Shown here in pieces: positions 10,194-19,269 of a stretch of 64,000 nucleotides of DNA (its first letter is position 1; every line of letters starts with the position of its first letter). The stretch spans positions 434,001 through 498,000 of the forward strand of contig CAWAGP010000010.1 in the NCBI GenBank assembly GCA_963781705.1. The letters are read 5' to 3'. The stretch is from JALYGJ01 sp963781705. Lineage in GTDB: Bacteria > Chloroflexota > Limnocylindria > Limnocylindrales > CSP1-4. Below the pieces are notes generated by a model. That model ran no database searches. It saw only the letters and a list, made by a program, of their open reading frames with translations, and was not told where the DNA came from. The translations under genes were made by a program, and so were the position numbers.

Positions 10194-11267
10194 ATGGCAC
10201 CCGATGCGCTCTTCTCGATTGGTGGACGCCTCATTGGCGCCGGCTCTCCCACGTACATCATCGCTGAACTGTCCGCGAACCATAGGCAGGAGTTCGACAT
10301 TGCAGCGCGACTCGTGCGGGCTGCGGCTGACGTGGGCGCGGATGCAGTTAAGCTCCAAACCTACACTCCAGACACGATCACGATTGCTAGCGACGCCCCG
10401 GCTTTCCGGCATGGCCCGGGCTCGCTCTGGGAGGGGGTGACCCTCCACCAGCTGTACAAAGAGGCGTATATGCCATGGGAATGGCAGCCGCGTCTAAAGG
10501 CGCTTGCCGTAGAACTTGGGCTCCAGTGCTTCTCATCGCCTTTTGATCCCACAGCTGTCGACTTCGTTGCCTCGATCGACATGCCGGCTATTAAGATTGC
10601 GTCTTTCGAATTGGTCGACCTACCCCTGATCCGCCGAGCCGCGAAGACTGGCCTCCCGCTGGTCATGTCGACGGGAATGGCGACCTTCGACGAAGTCGAT
10701 GAGGCGATCGCCGCTGCGCGAGGCGCTGGTGCGAACCAGATCGCCGTCCTGAAGTGCACGAGTGCGTATCCGTCCCCGCCCGAGGACATCCGGTTGTCAG
10801 CGATCCCGATAATGCGTACCCGGTGGGGCCTACCCGTAGGCCTCTCTGATCACACTGCCGGTTATGTCATCCCCGTGACGGCAGTCGCACTAGGCGCATG
10901 CATCATCGAGAAGCACTTCACACTCTCGCGCGCGGACCCATCTCCGGACGCGGTGTTCTCTCTGGACGTTGAGGAATTCCGGTCGATGGTCCAGGCCATC
11001 CGACAGGCCGAGGCCGCCTTGTCGGGGCCGGGGATACTGGAGCCAACGGACAGTGAGAGGGAGTCACGCAGGCTCCGCAGGTCACTCTTCGTCGTTCTGG
11101 ACGTTGCGGTCGGCGAGACGCTGACCGAAGCGAACGTCCGGTCGATTCGGCCAGCCGCCGGCTTACACACACGCGAGTACGAGCGGGTGCTCGGACGGCG
11201 GGCCGTGAAGCCGATCAGCAAGGGGACGCCTCTCAGCTGGGACCTGCTCGAAGGCGAGAGTGGCTAA
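10194..11267 (+). CDS. pseI: Pseudaminic acid synthase, PseI/NeuB family
   Basis: 357-residue PEP-condensing synthase with an N-terminal TIM barrel and a C-terminal SAF antifreeze-like domain. Seen: IIAELSANHRQEFDIA, AVKLQTYTPDT, FSSPFDPTAVDF, AIKIASFELVDLPLI, STGMATFDEVDEAI, VLKCTSAYPSP, VGLSDHTAGY and IIEKHFTLSR. The SAF domain near residues 280-355 includes RSLFVVLDVAVGETLTEANVRSIRPAAGLH. It joins PEP to the 6-deoxy-diacetamido sugar to form the nine-carbon acid. ATG 10194 has an AAGGTG ribosome site at a good distance; GTG 10185, in an overlap with the HAD stop, is possible. PseI fits better than NeuB or LegI because of pseB, pseC and pseG. Confidence 0.9.
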   Translation: MAPDALFSIGGRLIGAGSPTYIIAELSANHRQEFDIAARLVRAAADVGADAVKLQTYTPDTITIASDAPAFRHGPGSLWEGVTLHQLYKEAYMPWEWQPRLKALAVELGLQCFSSPFDPTAVDFVASIDMPAIKIASFELVDLPLIRRAAKTGLPLVMSTGMATFDEVDEAIAAARGAGANQIAVLKCTSAYPSPPEDIRLSAIPIMRTRWGLPVGLSDHTAGYVIPVTAVALGACIIEKHFTLSRADPSPDAVFSLDVEEFRSMVQAIRQAEAALSGPGILEPTDSERESRRLRRSLFVVLDVAVGETLTEANVRSIRPAAGLHTREYERVLGRRAVKPISKGTPLSWDLLEGESG

Positions 11268-11785
11268 GGGCCCCGTTGCGACGAAGGCCGGCGTCCATCC
11301 TGCGCGGACCGCCAGTTGTGCAGCTCATGTAGAGCGGTCATATCGGGCTGCCCGTCTTCCGCTGCAGTCGTGCGTATGGAGTCTGGCCGCCGAGTCGCGC
11401 AGCTTGGGGATGCGCAGTTCGACGTCGCCCGGCCTTGGTCCACAGCAGCCGGCTGCGGCTGCCGTTGCCCTGCGTCGTGCGCGTGCGCTCGTCGCTGCGT
11501 TCGTAGCGGTCGGCGCCGATGACGGCTGTGGCCTCCAGCTCGATCATCTCTTGGAGCACCAGTGTCATTGCCGATCGGATGACTTCTTCGACGCCGCCGG
11601 CGCGGGTGGCGTCGAGCAGCTCGGACAGTGCAGACTGTGACAGGGCCATCGGAGACCTCCTCGCGCTCTTGCAGGAACACGCTGAGCATCACACCGGTGG
11701 CCCCGACGTTGCTGGCCCTCAGCGCACGTCGCGGACTGGGCTCAATTTCCAAACTCTGGGCGACAGCCACGCTCCGCGTCGGCAT
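11264..11785 (-). mobile_element. IS256-like insertion sequence fragment
   Basis: Estimated extent of the decayed element around the transposase remnant. I could not find matching terminal inverted repeats or a target-site duplication, so both borders are approximate. Its lower boundary abuts the 3' end of pseI. Confidence 0.45.
11338..11649 (-). pseudogene. IS256-family transposase, N-terminal remnant
   Basis: About 75 residues match the IS256-type N-terminus: MALSQSALSELLDA, MTLVLQEMIELEATAVIGA and RYERSDERTRTTQGNGSR. In an adjacent frame the match continues as LLWTKAGDVELRIPKLR and then stops. No catalytic DDE domain follows; pseI begins immediately. An intact GGAGG ribosome site precedes the ATG. 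The piece is a decayed insertion-sequence end, probably left when this edge of the polysaccharide operon was rearranged. Confidence 0.75.
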
Positions 11786-11969
11786 GCGGCAGCCGAACCG
11801 TCACTGGTTGTGTGTCGGAGGGCGGACCGGGCGGACAGGCACAAGCGGACTCATGACGGCATTGCCGACCAAGAAGATCCCCCCGTGGGGAGGTCGGCCC
11901 GGTGGGCAGTGAGGCAGACCGCGCATGGTGCCATGCACTGGTCGGTAGTATCGCAGACCCGCCCAGAGT
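11786..11969. other. Non-coding gap downstream of wzy-like gene
   Basis: About 184 bp between the insertion-sequence remnant and the end of the minus-strand polymerase gene. No gene, terminator or repeat is recognisable. Confidence 0.4.
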
Positions 11970-13613
11970 TCAGGAGAGGCCGATCTGTGGACGTTGAAAT
12001 GAACGCCGTAAGACCTCATCGCCATTTGAATCCACACTTACCCCAGTTAGCATGCCAGCAATCCCGGTTATGAACAACGCGATCTGGGGTCCCATGACGT
12101 TCTCTTGGAACACCCAACACGCCACCCATGCAGTGAGGATGTACGCGGCAGCCGGTGCGACTCGAGAAGCAACACGAACGCATGCTGACCATGTGCCCAA
12201 GAATGCGACTAAGCCAGGTACACCCAATTGCGCCAGCAGGACGGCTACTCCACTCTCCGCGCCTGTCGACAACCAACCTGTCGTATCCGCGTTTCCGGCA
12301 ATCGTGGATAGGTTCCCGCCAACTCCAAGACCATTTCCGAAGAAGTTCGATGGAACGAGCTGAATTGCCGATGCAAACCCCACTAGGTGGTACTCGACCG
12401 AATTGCCTCCCCCTTGAAACGCAGCAGGGTTGGCTATCAGTTGGTAAAGGCGGTCGACTGATCCGCTCGTGAGGAAGGCGTAGCCGACCATGACAGCGAC
12501 AGCTGTGACTAACGCGCCCATTAGAGTCAGCGTGGGCCGTGCCGCAAGCAGCGTTCCGAGTTTCGGCGTCGCGCTGAATGCAAGGAACACTGCCCCAAAG
12601 AAGAGTCCGCCTTTGCCCCAACCCAAGACACCCACCAAGAGAGCTGCAAGTATGGCGGGCACGTGCTTCCTGATCGCAACCGTTCGAGCTGTCGCAACAA
12701 GAGCGACCGCGGTCGCGATGCCGATGTAGCTTGCATTGATGGGGTCGACGATGAAAGAGGCAAATCGCGGCAGCGTCAGTGAGAACAGGTCGCTATTTGA
12801 CGGTAAGCCGCCGCGCACATCTACCAGAAAGGGAGCACCAATCGCGGACCATAATGCACTCTGCCCTAGTAGTATCTCAATAGCCAACCCAACGAGCAAT
12901 ATGGCGGCGATCAACTGCAGCAACCAGGACAGGTCACGAAGCGTGTGTCGCCTCTTGATGCCGATGGCGACACCTAGAAAGAACGCCACAAAGCCAGCCG
13001 TGAAATTGCGGAAGTATCCTAACGTCGTGAGCACATTGGCTCCATCGGAGAGCCTCACTACTGACCACCCGATAAACAGTGTCGCGAAGATAAGTGCCCA
13101 TTTCAGCCGCCTCACAGCAAGTAGTTCGCCAAGCGCCAAGGTGGCCAGCATGTAGAGGCCGAGTGTCTTCAGCTCGATGAGCACCAAGATGCTGCCATTG
13201 GCAGGAGAGGACAGACCGATGCCGACCAGGGTGTTCTGAAACAGCGCTAGTCCAAGTAGACCGGCAAAGCCAGCTAGGGGGTCTTGGAACCACAATCCAA
13301 GCAGCAAGGTGGACGCGGCAATGGTCGCGACTGCGATAGCCGGCGCACTGGCGATGATGTCCGTGTTCAGCTGCCCGACGAGCAACGTCAATGGGAGAAG
13401 GAACAGCCCGACCAAAGGCAGCAAACGACTCGCTCCTGGCCGATCGCGGGCCGGCAGGTGACGGCGAACGCCGCCGCCCAGGATGGACGGATGAATGCTT
13501 GAACTGGCCCTACCGCCGATAGCGAGCGCCGCAGATGGCTGCGGGGCCGTTGGGTCGGTAGTCATACGGGAGAGATGTACCTGGTCAACCAGACGGAATA
13601 GCACTGGTTGCAT
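11970..13613 (-). CDS. O-antigen polymerase/ligase-like membrane protein (Wzy candidate)
   Basis: 547-residue polytopic membrane protein with about ten or more hydrophobic segments. It has a large periplasmic-type loop between residues about 390 and 450 (VDRLYQLIANPAAFQGGGNSVEYH, NFFGNGLGVGGNLS). The GNGLG-VG-like loop and the low sequence conservation are typical of O-antigen polymerases and ligases. The ATG at 13613 shares its A with the TAA of the upstream gene (TAATG), which supports this start; an internal ATG at 13565 would remove a non-hydrophobic leader. GC content is visibly lower than in the flanks. Role inferred: repeat-unit polymerisation in the glycan encoded around it. Confidence 0.7.
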   Translation of the reverse strand: MQPVLFRLVDQVHLSRMTTDPTAPQPSAALAIGGRASSSIHPSILGGGVRRHLPARDRPGASRLLPLVGLFLLPLTLLVGQLNTDIIASAPAIAVATIAASTLLLGLWFQDPLAGFAGLLGLALFQNTLVGIGLSSPANGSILVLIELKTLGLYMLATLALGELLAVRRLKWALIFATLFIGWSVVRLSDGANVLTTLGYFRNFTAGFVAFFLGVAIGIKRRHTLRDLSWLLQLIAAILLVGLAIEILLGQSALWSAIGAPFLVDVRGGLPSNSDLFSLTLPRFASFIVDPINASYIGIATAVALVATARTVAIRKHVPAILAALLVGVLGWGKGGLFFGAVFLAFSATPKLGTLLAARPTLTLMGALVTAVAVMVGYAFLTSGSVDRLYQLIANPAAFQGGGNSVEYHLVGFASAIQLVPSNFFGNGLGVGGNLSTIAGNADTTGWLSTGAESGVAVLLAQLGVPGLVAFLGTWSACVRVASRVAPAAAYILTAWVACWVFQENVMGPQIALFITGIAGMLTGVSVDSNGDEVLRRSFQRPQIGLS

Positions 13614-14470
13614 TAGGTCAAGAGCGAGTCGAGCAGTGTCTTCGACTCTTCGATATGAGCCCTAGTGGAGGATCCGAACACGACGGCCTCGAGTCCATCT
13701 AGGCCACACACGTACTCGAATGCCTCTCGCGGTGGTAGCGCTCCGGCAGCCAGAACCTGCATAGCGACCACGCGAACGGTGCCCGAGCTGATCACATCAC
13801 GGTAGACATCTAGCCCACCGGTCATACGGAATCCCACTTTGTTAATCGACGCACAGATGATTGGTCGGGTCATACCCGCCGCGGTGAGGAGGGAAGCCGC
13901 CATCGGGAGGTTCATTGTGATGAAGCCGGCATCGGCGCCATAATGGGATCGCACGTATTCCGCAAATGACCGTAGCACATCAGCCATGCCCAATCCGAGA
14001 AGCAGGTCAGTTAGCGTGTTCTGAAGAAATATGACTGGAGTGGTTATCCCGCGAAACATCTTCATCTCGGCGTCGATCGCGAGACGCATCATTGCGAGAA
14101 AGTCTCGCCGAGCAAATGCAAGCCCGCCACGGGCAACCGTCGACAACAAGTTAGCAGGCATATATTGCCGCGCCATGCCTACGACCCCGAGCTCCGTCAG
14201 GGCGTTGGCGTACTTGTGGGCGTAAGGCATGCATGGGAGTATCTTGAACCCACGGTACCGCTCAGGCTTCGAGCGAATTGAGTCGCACACTTCGATCATC
14301 CGATCGTGCGTCGTGCACATGAATGACATCACGCCGCAATCTATCGCGTCATCAAGAACCCGAACAATCGACTCGGCGTCGCGGAAGCGAATTGCCTGCG
14401 CCCGAGCTCTCTCGTCGGAGAGGTGACTTACGCCGAAGAACTGATTGTCGCCGAGAAGAACTCTATCCAT
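13613..14470 (-). CDS. TIM-barrel-like protein of polysaccharide loci, function unknown
   Basis: 285 residues beginning MDRVLLGDNQFFGVSHLS. Recurrent beta-strand-like segments (GVMSFMCTTHDRMIE, GFKILPCMPYAHKYAN, PVIFLQNTLTDLLLGLG, RPIICASINKVGFRM, VRVVAMQVLAAGALPPREAFEYV, LEAVVFGSSTRAHIEES) suggest a TIM barrel resembling aldo/keto reductases. The clear catalytic tetrad is not seen. It overlaps the preceding Gfo/Idh gene by 8 bp and the following polymerase gene by 1 bp, so the three are co-translated. It may act with the oxidoreductase on a sugar intermediate; no specific reaction can be assigned. Confidence 0.6.
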   Translation of the reverse strand: MDRVLLGDNQFFGVSHLSDERARAQAIRFRDAESIVRVLDDAIDCGVMSFMCTTHDRMIEVCDSIRSKPERYRGFKILPCMPYAHKYANALTELGVVGMARQYMPANLLSTVARGGLAFARRDFLAMMRLAIDAEMKMFRGITTPVIFLQNTLTDLLLGLGMADVLRSFAEYVRSHYGADAGFITMNLPMAASLLTAAGMTRPIICASINKVGFRMTGGLDVYRDVISSGTVRVVAMQVLAAGALPPREAFEYVCGLDGLEAVVFGSSTRAHIEESKTLLDSLLT

Positions 14471-15549
14471 TGCTGACGCTAGCCTCCTGCATGGCGTCCT
14501 CCTGGAGCATTAGGATGGAGCGATCCGTGTCGAGCGCTGTGCGAAAGGTGCTCCTGGTGTTAGTGTCGTGTTCCAATATGTGTCTGAGAAAGTGATCGAC
14601 CTGACTTGAGTACTCCTCACCGCGTAAGTAGAATCCTACCGGCTCTTGCAGCGTTACGGCGTAACGGACGTTCCAACCTGGCTGTAGTTGAGAGTCGTCC
14701 GAGATAGACTTAAGGAAGATCCGCACTTCTTGCGCGTCGGCGTAAATCGACCCGAGGGTGCCCAAGGCGCTGAAGTTCACGGTCATCTTTCGGTAGGAAT
14801 TCGTCGCTCCAGTTGACGGCGAGCGTGCCGGTCGCGCCGTTGGCTAGAGTAAGAGTGGAGTACACAGCATCTTCTACCGCTCTCGAATACACCCGCTTGA
14901 AGATCGTCGCGCGCGCTCGCACGACTGGGCTCAACAGATAGTGGATAAGGTCCAAGGCGTGTGAGGCATAATCGTGCAGGCACCCGCCGCCTTCCGCGCT
15001 TGAGGAACGCCAGGTCCCTCCCTTCTGCTTCACGACAACTGGACCATACGACTCGATTGAGAAATGGACTAGGTCACCAAGCAGGCCTCGTGAGAGGAGG
15101 CGCTTGCACTCCTCAAAAGTACCTAGGAACCGCAGCTGGTAGCCGACCTGATTGACGAGACTCCGGCGCTCAGCCTCGGCCGCGAGGTCAATCCCAGCTG
15201 TGTTGTGAAGTAGGAACGGTTTCTCACAGAAGGTGTGGAGTCCGTGCATCAGCGCAGAGGTGACGACTGCAGCGTGGGAACTGGGCGGCGTAGCGACAAA
15301 GACGGCGTCAAGGGGCTCCCGACTGATCATGACCTCGAAATCGTCGTAAGTGGTGATGCGGGAGTACCTGCGGAAGGCGTCGAGAATCATTCCCGAGGTA
15401 TCGCATACCGCAACCACGGACGCCTCTGGATGAGCGTTGGCAATCGCACATTGTGAAATGCCCATCTTGCCCAGCCCGACGATGCCCACTCTCAGCCTCT
15501 TGAGCGGAGCGCCTGCTACATGCATGTTTGGATCAAGGTGCGCGATCAT
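14463..15549 (-). CDS. Gfo/Idh/MocA family oxidoreductase, one frameshift
   Basis: About 360-residue NAD(P)-dependent sugar oxidoreductase. N-terminal RVGIVGLGKMGISQ is the dinucleotide-binding motif; FVATPPSSHAAVV and FCEKPFLL give the EKP signature lysine. GGGCLHDYASHALDLIHYLL holds the C-terminal-domain helix with conserved Asp and His. A frameshift near 14790 separates the last 107 residues, which continue as MTVNFSALGTLGSIYADAQE and end VSNG. It heads a three-gene minus-strand operon with lower GC than its flanks. Its start codon lies directly beside the decayed Wzz/kinase copy. Confidence 0.82.
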
Positions 15550-16606
15550 TCGACTGGTACCCTCAGATGCGGCGAGATCAGGTTGGCGCGGAGCGTGCGG
15601 ACTGCCTCCGAAAGGGGAGGCCCTGATGAGTCAGCGTTGTGGCGAGTCCGGCTGGCGCTTGTTGATCTTCATCCGCGCGATGCGTCCCAACGTTGCTAGA
15701 CGCGCGAACCCGTGGACGTCCTCCGGTGTCTTGACTATCGTCTAGGTACTCGACTAGGAAGAGTATGCCGAGCGCCATGTACGGTCCCAGCACTGCCGCA
15801 AGGGCGGTATTCAGCAGGATACCCGGAGTCGAGGGTCCGGTAGGCCGCAGAGTGGGATCCACGGCGCTGAGTATCGTCGCCGCGGAATGCGACGGGAACT
15901 GCGGCAACGATGAGTAGGCGCTGCGGCACTGGACGAGGCGGACGTCCGCGGTCTGGAGCTGGTTGTTCTCGTCACCACGCCGGCCCGGCAGAGCGCTCAG
16001 CCGATTGACTTCGACCTGTAGTAGCCGCCGGTCTGATTGGTGAGCCGATTGATGGCGGATCCGAGCAGCCGGGCGCTTACGCGCTTCCGCCGAACCAACC
16101 GCGTGATGACCAGCGGCCCTGCTGGTTCGGCCGGAGTCGATCACGAGAAGAGTACCGTCAACTTCGGAAGCCAGAATCGCCGCGTTATCCACCAGCTGAC
16201 GCGGCTGACTGTCGACGATGACTACGTCACTGTATCCCCGTAGTCGCCGGAGGGTCTCCTGTATACGACGGAACGCGAGGAGTTCGGCAGGATTGGGCGG
16301 GAGCGCGCCGGTCGTGAACACCTTTTGACCGGCCTCGGGGGTGCCCCGGGCAACCGAATCAAATGGCCGCTCCTCCGTTCGGAGAAGGTTGCTCAACCCA
16401 CAGGGCTTAGGGAGCTCAAATAACCGATGGGCGCAGGGGCGGCGCATGTCAGCATCCACGAGCACAACACTCTTCCCAGACTGCGCAAAGACCACAGCTA
16501 GATTGGTCGCGAGCCCTTGTCTTGCCCTCGCCCGGGCCGGTTGCTAGAAGCCAGAATTGTCTCGATCGGTTCATCGGCGCTCGCAAACTCGCAACGCACC
16601 ATCGGG
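15550..16606 (-). pseudogene. Decayed Wzz / BY-kinase gene copy
   Basis: Reading right to left, an autokinase fragment comes first (SVVLVDADMRRPCAHRLFEL, TGALPPNPAELL, DVVIVDSQPRQL) with a broken Walker A region. Then follows a fragment of a Wzz C-terminal transmembrane part (GILLNTALAAVLGPYMALG, FLVEYLDD), and then traces of the next kinase start (EAVRTLRANL) that run into the Gfo/Idh start codon. The order kinase-then-Wzz shows pieces of two tandem copies. Multiple frame changes and stops mark it as dead. It is paralogous to the complete gene next to it at 16607-18234. Confidence 0.72.
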
Positions 16607-18234
16607 TCACTGAGGGTGGTCGCGCACGGTTGCACGCGTTCGAGTTCTGGCTGGCTCAGCGTCACGCGACGACTTGTCGTCGGCCGCGTAGTAATCGCCG
16701 TAGTAGCGGTAGTAGTAGCCGGCGCTGGAGCGTGCGGTCAGCCGATTGAGCGCCACGCCTACAACATTGGCGCCTACCCGTTGGAGTGCCTCCGCAGCCT
16801 GGCTGACCGCGCCGCGCCGTGTCTTTCCGGCGTGAATGACCAGCAGCGTGCCGTCGGCTTCCGCTGCCAGAACGGCAGCATCCGTGACGGCATGTAGCGG
16901 TGGGCTGTCGATCACGACCAGGTCTGCATCAGCCGCCAGCTTTGCGAGCACGTCGCGCATGCGCTGCGAGCCCAGCAGTTCAGCCGGGTTTGGCGGCAGC
17001 GGACCAGTCGTGATGACCCGCAGGTTTGGCTCGTCTGTCTGTTGTGCGATTGAGGCAAGTGCGGCGTCTTCTGTCCGCAGCAGTGTCGTCAGGCCCTGCG
17101 AGTTGGGCAGCTCGAAGAACTGGTGAATGCTGGGCCGGCGCATGTCCGCGTCCAGCAGGATCACGCGCTTGCCGCCCTGCGCAAATGTCGCCGCGATATT
17201 GGCCGACATGGTGGACTTGCCTTCACCCGGGACGGCGCTGGTGACGAGCAGTGATGCGCAGCGGTTTGTCCACGCTCGCGAACTCGAGGTTCGTGCGCAA
17301 CGTCCGGAATGCCTCTGCAGTGGGCGAGCGCGGCGCAACCAATACGGCAAGATGCTGCCGCTCGCCCTGCTTTCTGTCCGTGCGCATCTGGCTGATCACG
17401 CCCAGGTTTGGCAGTTGGGCAATCTCGTTGACGTCATCTGGGCTCTTGACGGTGTCGTCCAGGTAATCGAACAGGAAAGCGAGGCCGAGCGCGAGCAGGA
17501 GGCCCGAGCATGGCGGCGAGCGCCGTGTTGAGCAGCACCCGCGGCGAGGACGGCTCGATCGGCGGAGTCGCGGGATCGACCACCGACAGCAGGTTCGACG
17601 CCGAACTCGCCGACGATGCGAGCAACTGGGCATAGGTTTGGCGCAGCGTGACGAGCCTGCCCTGGAGCGAATCGACCTGCTGGTCTTCCGCCGGCGTTCG
17701 GTCAGTCTTGGCCAGCAGGCTCTCGAGCTGCCCCTGGACGGTCTCGATCTGCTGTTGGGTCGCGGTGAGCTGATCCTGCACGAACGAGCCGCTCTGACCC
17801 TGGCCCTGAACGGCAGGAGAGTCGGCGATCAACTGAGCCGCGATCCCATTGGCAATGTCAGCTGCCGTCTGCGGGTCGCCGTACGTCACGCTGACGGTCA
17901 CCAGTGTGCTGTCGCTGGCAGCGCTCGCCGTGACCTGCTTCCCCAGGTCGTCCGCTTGATCGGGCAGTCCCAGCTGGGCGATGACCTTGTCCAGGATGGG
18001 CGTCGTGGTCGCCAGCTGGGCAAAGGTTGTCGACAGGCGCTGCGAGGCGAGGATGTCGTTGTAGTTGGGGTTGACCGAGCTGAGCGACTGGCCAACGATC
18101 AGCTTCGCGCTGCTCGAGTACATCTTGGGCAGCGAGATGCTGACGACGTAGGCGGCACCGGCGGCGAGCACCGTGCACGCGACAATCAGCCACAGCCAGT
18201 GGCGCACGACCAGCATCTGGCGGCGCAGGTCCAT
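16607..18234 (-). CDS. Fused chain-length regulator and tyrosine autokinase (Wzc/CapAB-like), two frameshifts
   Basis: About 541 residues. The N-terminal Wzz domain starts MDLRRQMLVVRHWLWLIVAC with a first membrane helix, then a periplasmic coiled-coil part (VQDQLTATQQQIETVQGQLE) and a second helix near ALGLAFLFDYLDD. The C-terminal BY-kinase has Walker A VTSAVPGEGKSTMS, Walker A' ILLDADMRRP and Walker B LVVIDSPP. It ends in a tyrosine cluster (YYYRYYGDYY), the usual autophosphorylation tail. Frameshifts near 17520 and 17260 split the frame. The role is control of polysaccharide length and export through phosphorylation cycles. It is transcribed toward the Gfo/Idh operon. Confidence 0.87.
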
Positions 18235-18363
18235 ACCTAGATCGGGCCTCTCATGACGGGTGGTGTCCCCCTCTTGGGCAAGCGTGACTTGCCGAAGGGC
18301 AGTCTAGCCGACCGAGTTGGCGACGCAACAACCGCCACGGGTGCGTGCTTTCACCTAAGCCGG

Positions 18364-19168
18364 CTATGGAACGGGAATGATCAACTGCTCGCCGATGTAG
18401 ATCCGGTTTGGATCAGTGATGCCGTTCGCCGCGGCGATGTCCGCGACGGACACGCCGTACAGCGTGGCGATTGACCTGAGGGTTTCGCCGCGGGCGACCG
18501 TGTGCACCAGCGGCGTGGGCGTTGGTGTTGGTGGGAGCGGGGTCGCGGTTGGGGGGGGCGTGATCTGCGGCGTTGGCGACGGCGTTGCGCGTGGGCGTTG
18601 GTGAGGCGGTCGGGCTGGGCGACGGCGTTGGCGTGGGCGGGGCAGGGGTGAGTGTCGGCGAGGGCGTCGATCGGTCGGCGAAGGGGAGGTGGTCGGCTGA
18701 GGCGTCGCAGTCGGCAGTCCGGCAACCAGGGTCGACGCCGGCGGCGAGGCGCTTGGGCTGTGGCCCAGACCCACGAACACCCACAGTGCCAGCACGGCCA
18801 GCGCGGCAACGGCAGCCAGGGCGGTGAGCACAGGAAGCGGCGACCTGCGCGGGCGGCGTGGCGCGCGCAGATGATCGACCGGCGCGGGCGACGCGGTGGC
18901 GGCCGGATGCCAGGCGGGGATGGGTCGGTCGGCTGATTGGAAGCGGGCGCAACTGGCGTACTTGCCGGCCATGCACGTGCCCGACTGGTAGGCGAGATCG
19001 ATGACCGCTGGCTTGCCGGCCACGCGGGCAAAGCAACGGTGGGCAGCGTCGGCCGAGTAGAAGTGCGACGCGCTATCGTCCGGCAGGCCCAGGTAGGGGC
19101 AGACGAGTGCGGCGCTGTCAGGCTGGGCCAGCGGTCCTTCAGCGTGGCTCGCTTACTGGTTGCGTCAT
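18364..19168 (-). CDS. Membrane-anchored LysM protein with Cys-rich N-terminus
   Basis: Cytoplasmic N-terminus with the pattern CPYLGLPDD...YSADAAHRCF...GTCMAGKYASC, then one transmembrane helix (VLTALAAVAALAVLALWVF). A long Pro/Thr linker follows, then a C-terminal LysM domain (HTVARGETLRSIATLYGVSVADI...IYIGEQLIIP) that should bind peptidoglycan outside the cell. The recognisable protein extends upstream of the first in-frame ATG (19023) to about 19133 with no start codon. An ATG at 19168 (MTQPVSEPR) in another frame would fit if one base is missing near 19140. The four-cysteine N-terminal module could bind metal. It sits beside the Wzz/kinase and exporter genes, probably in envelope organisation. 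Confidence 0.72.
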
Positions 19169-19269
19169 TCAGTGTCGATGTTAGGTGTGTCTGGCGTTCT
19201 CAGCGTGGCGTGACTCAAGTCGAACGGCGCTCAAGGGCCAGCCTGAGCATCCGGTACCATCGCGATCCG

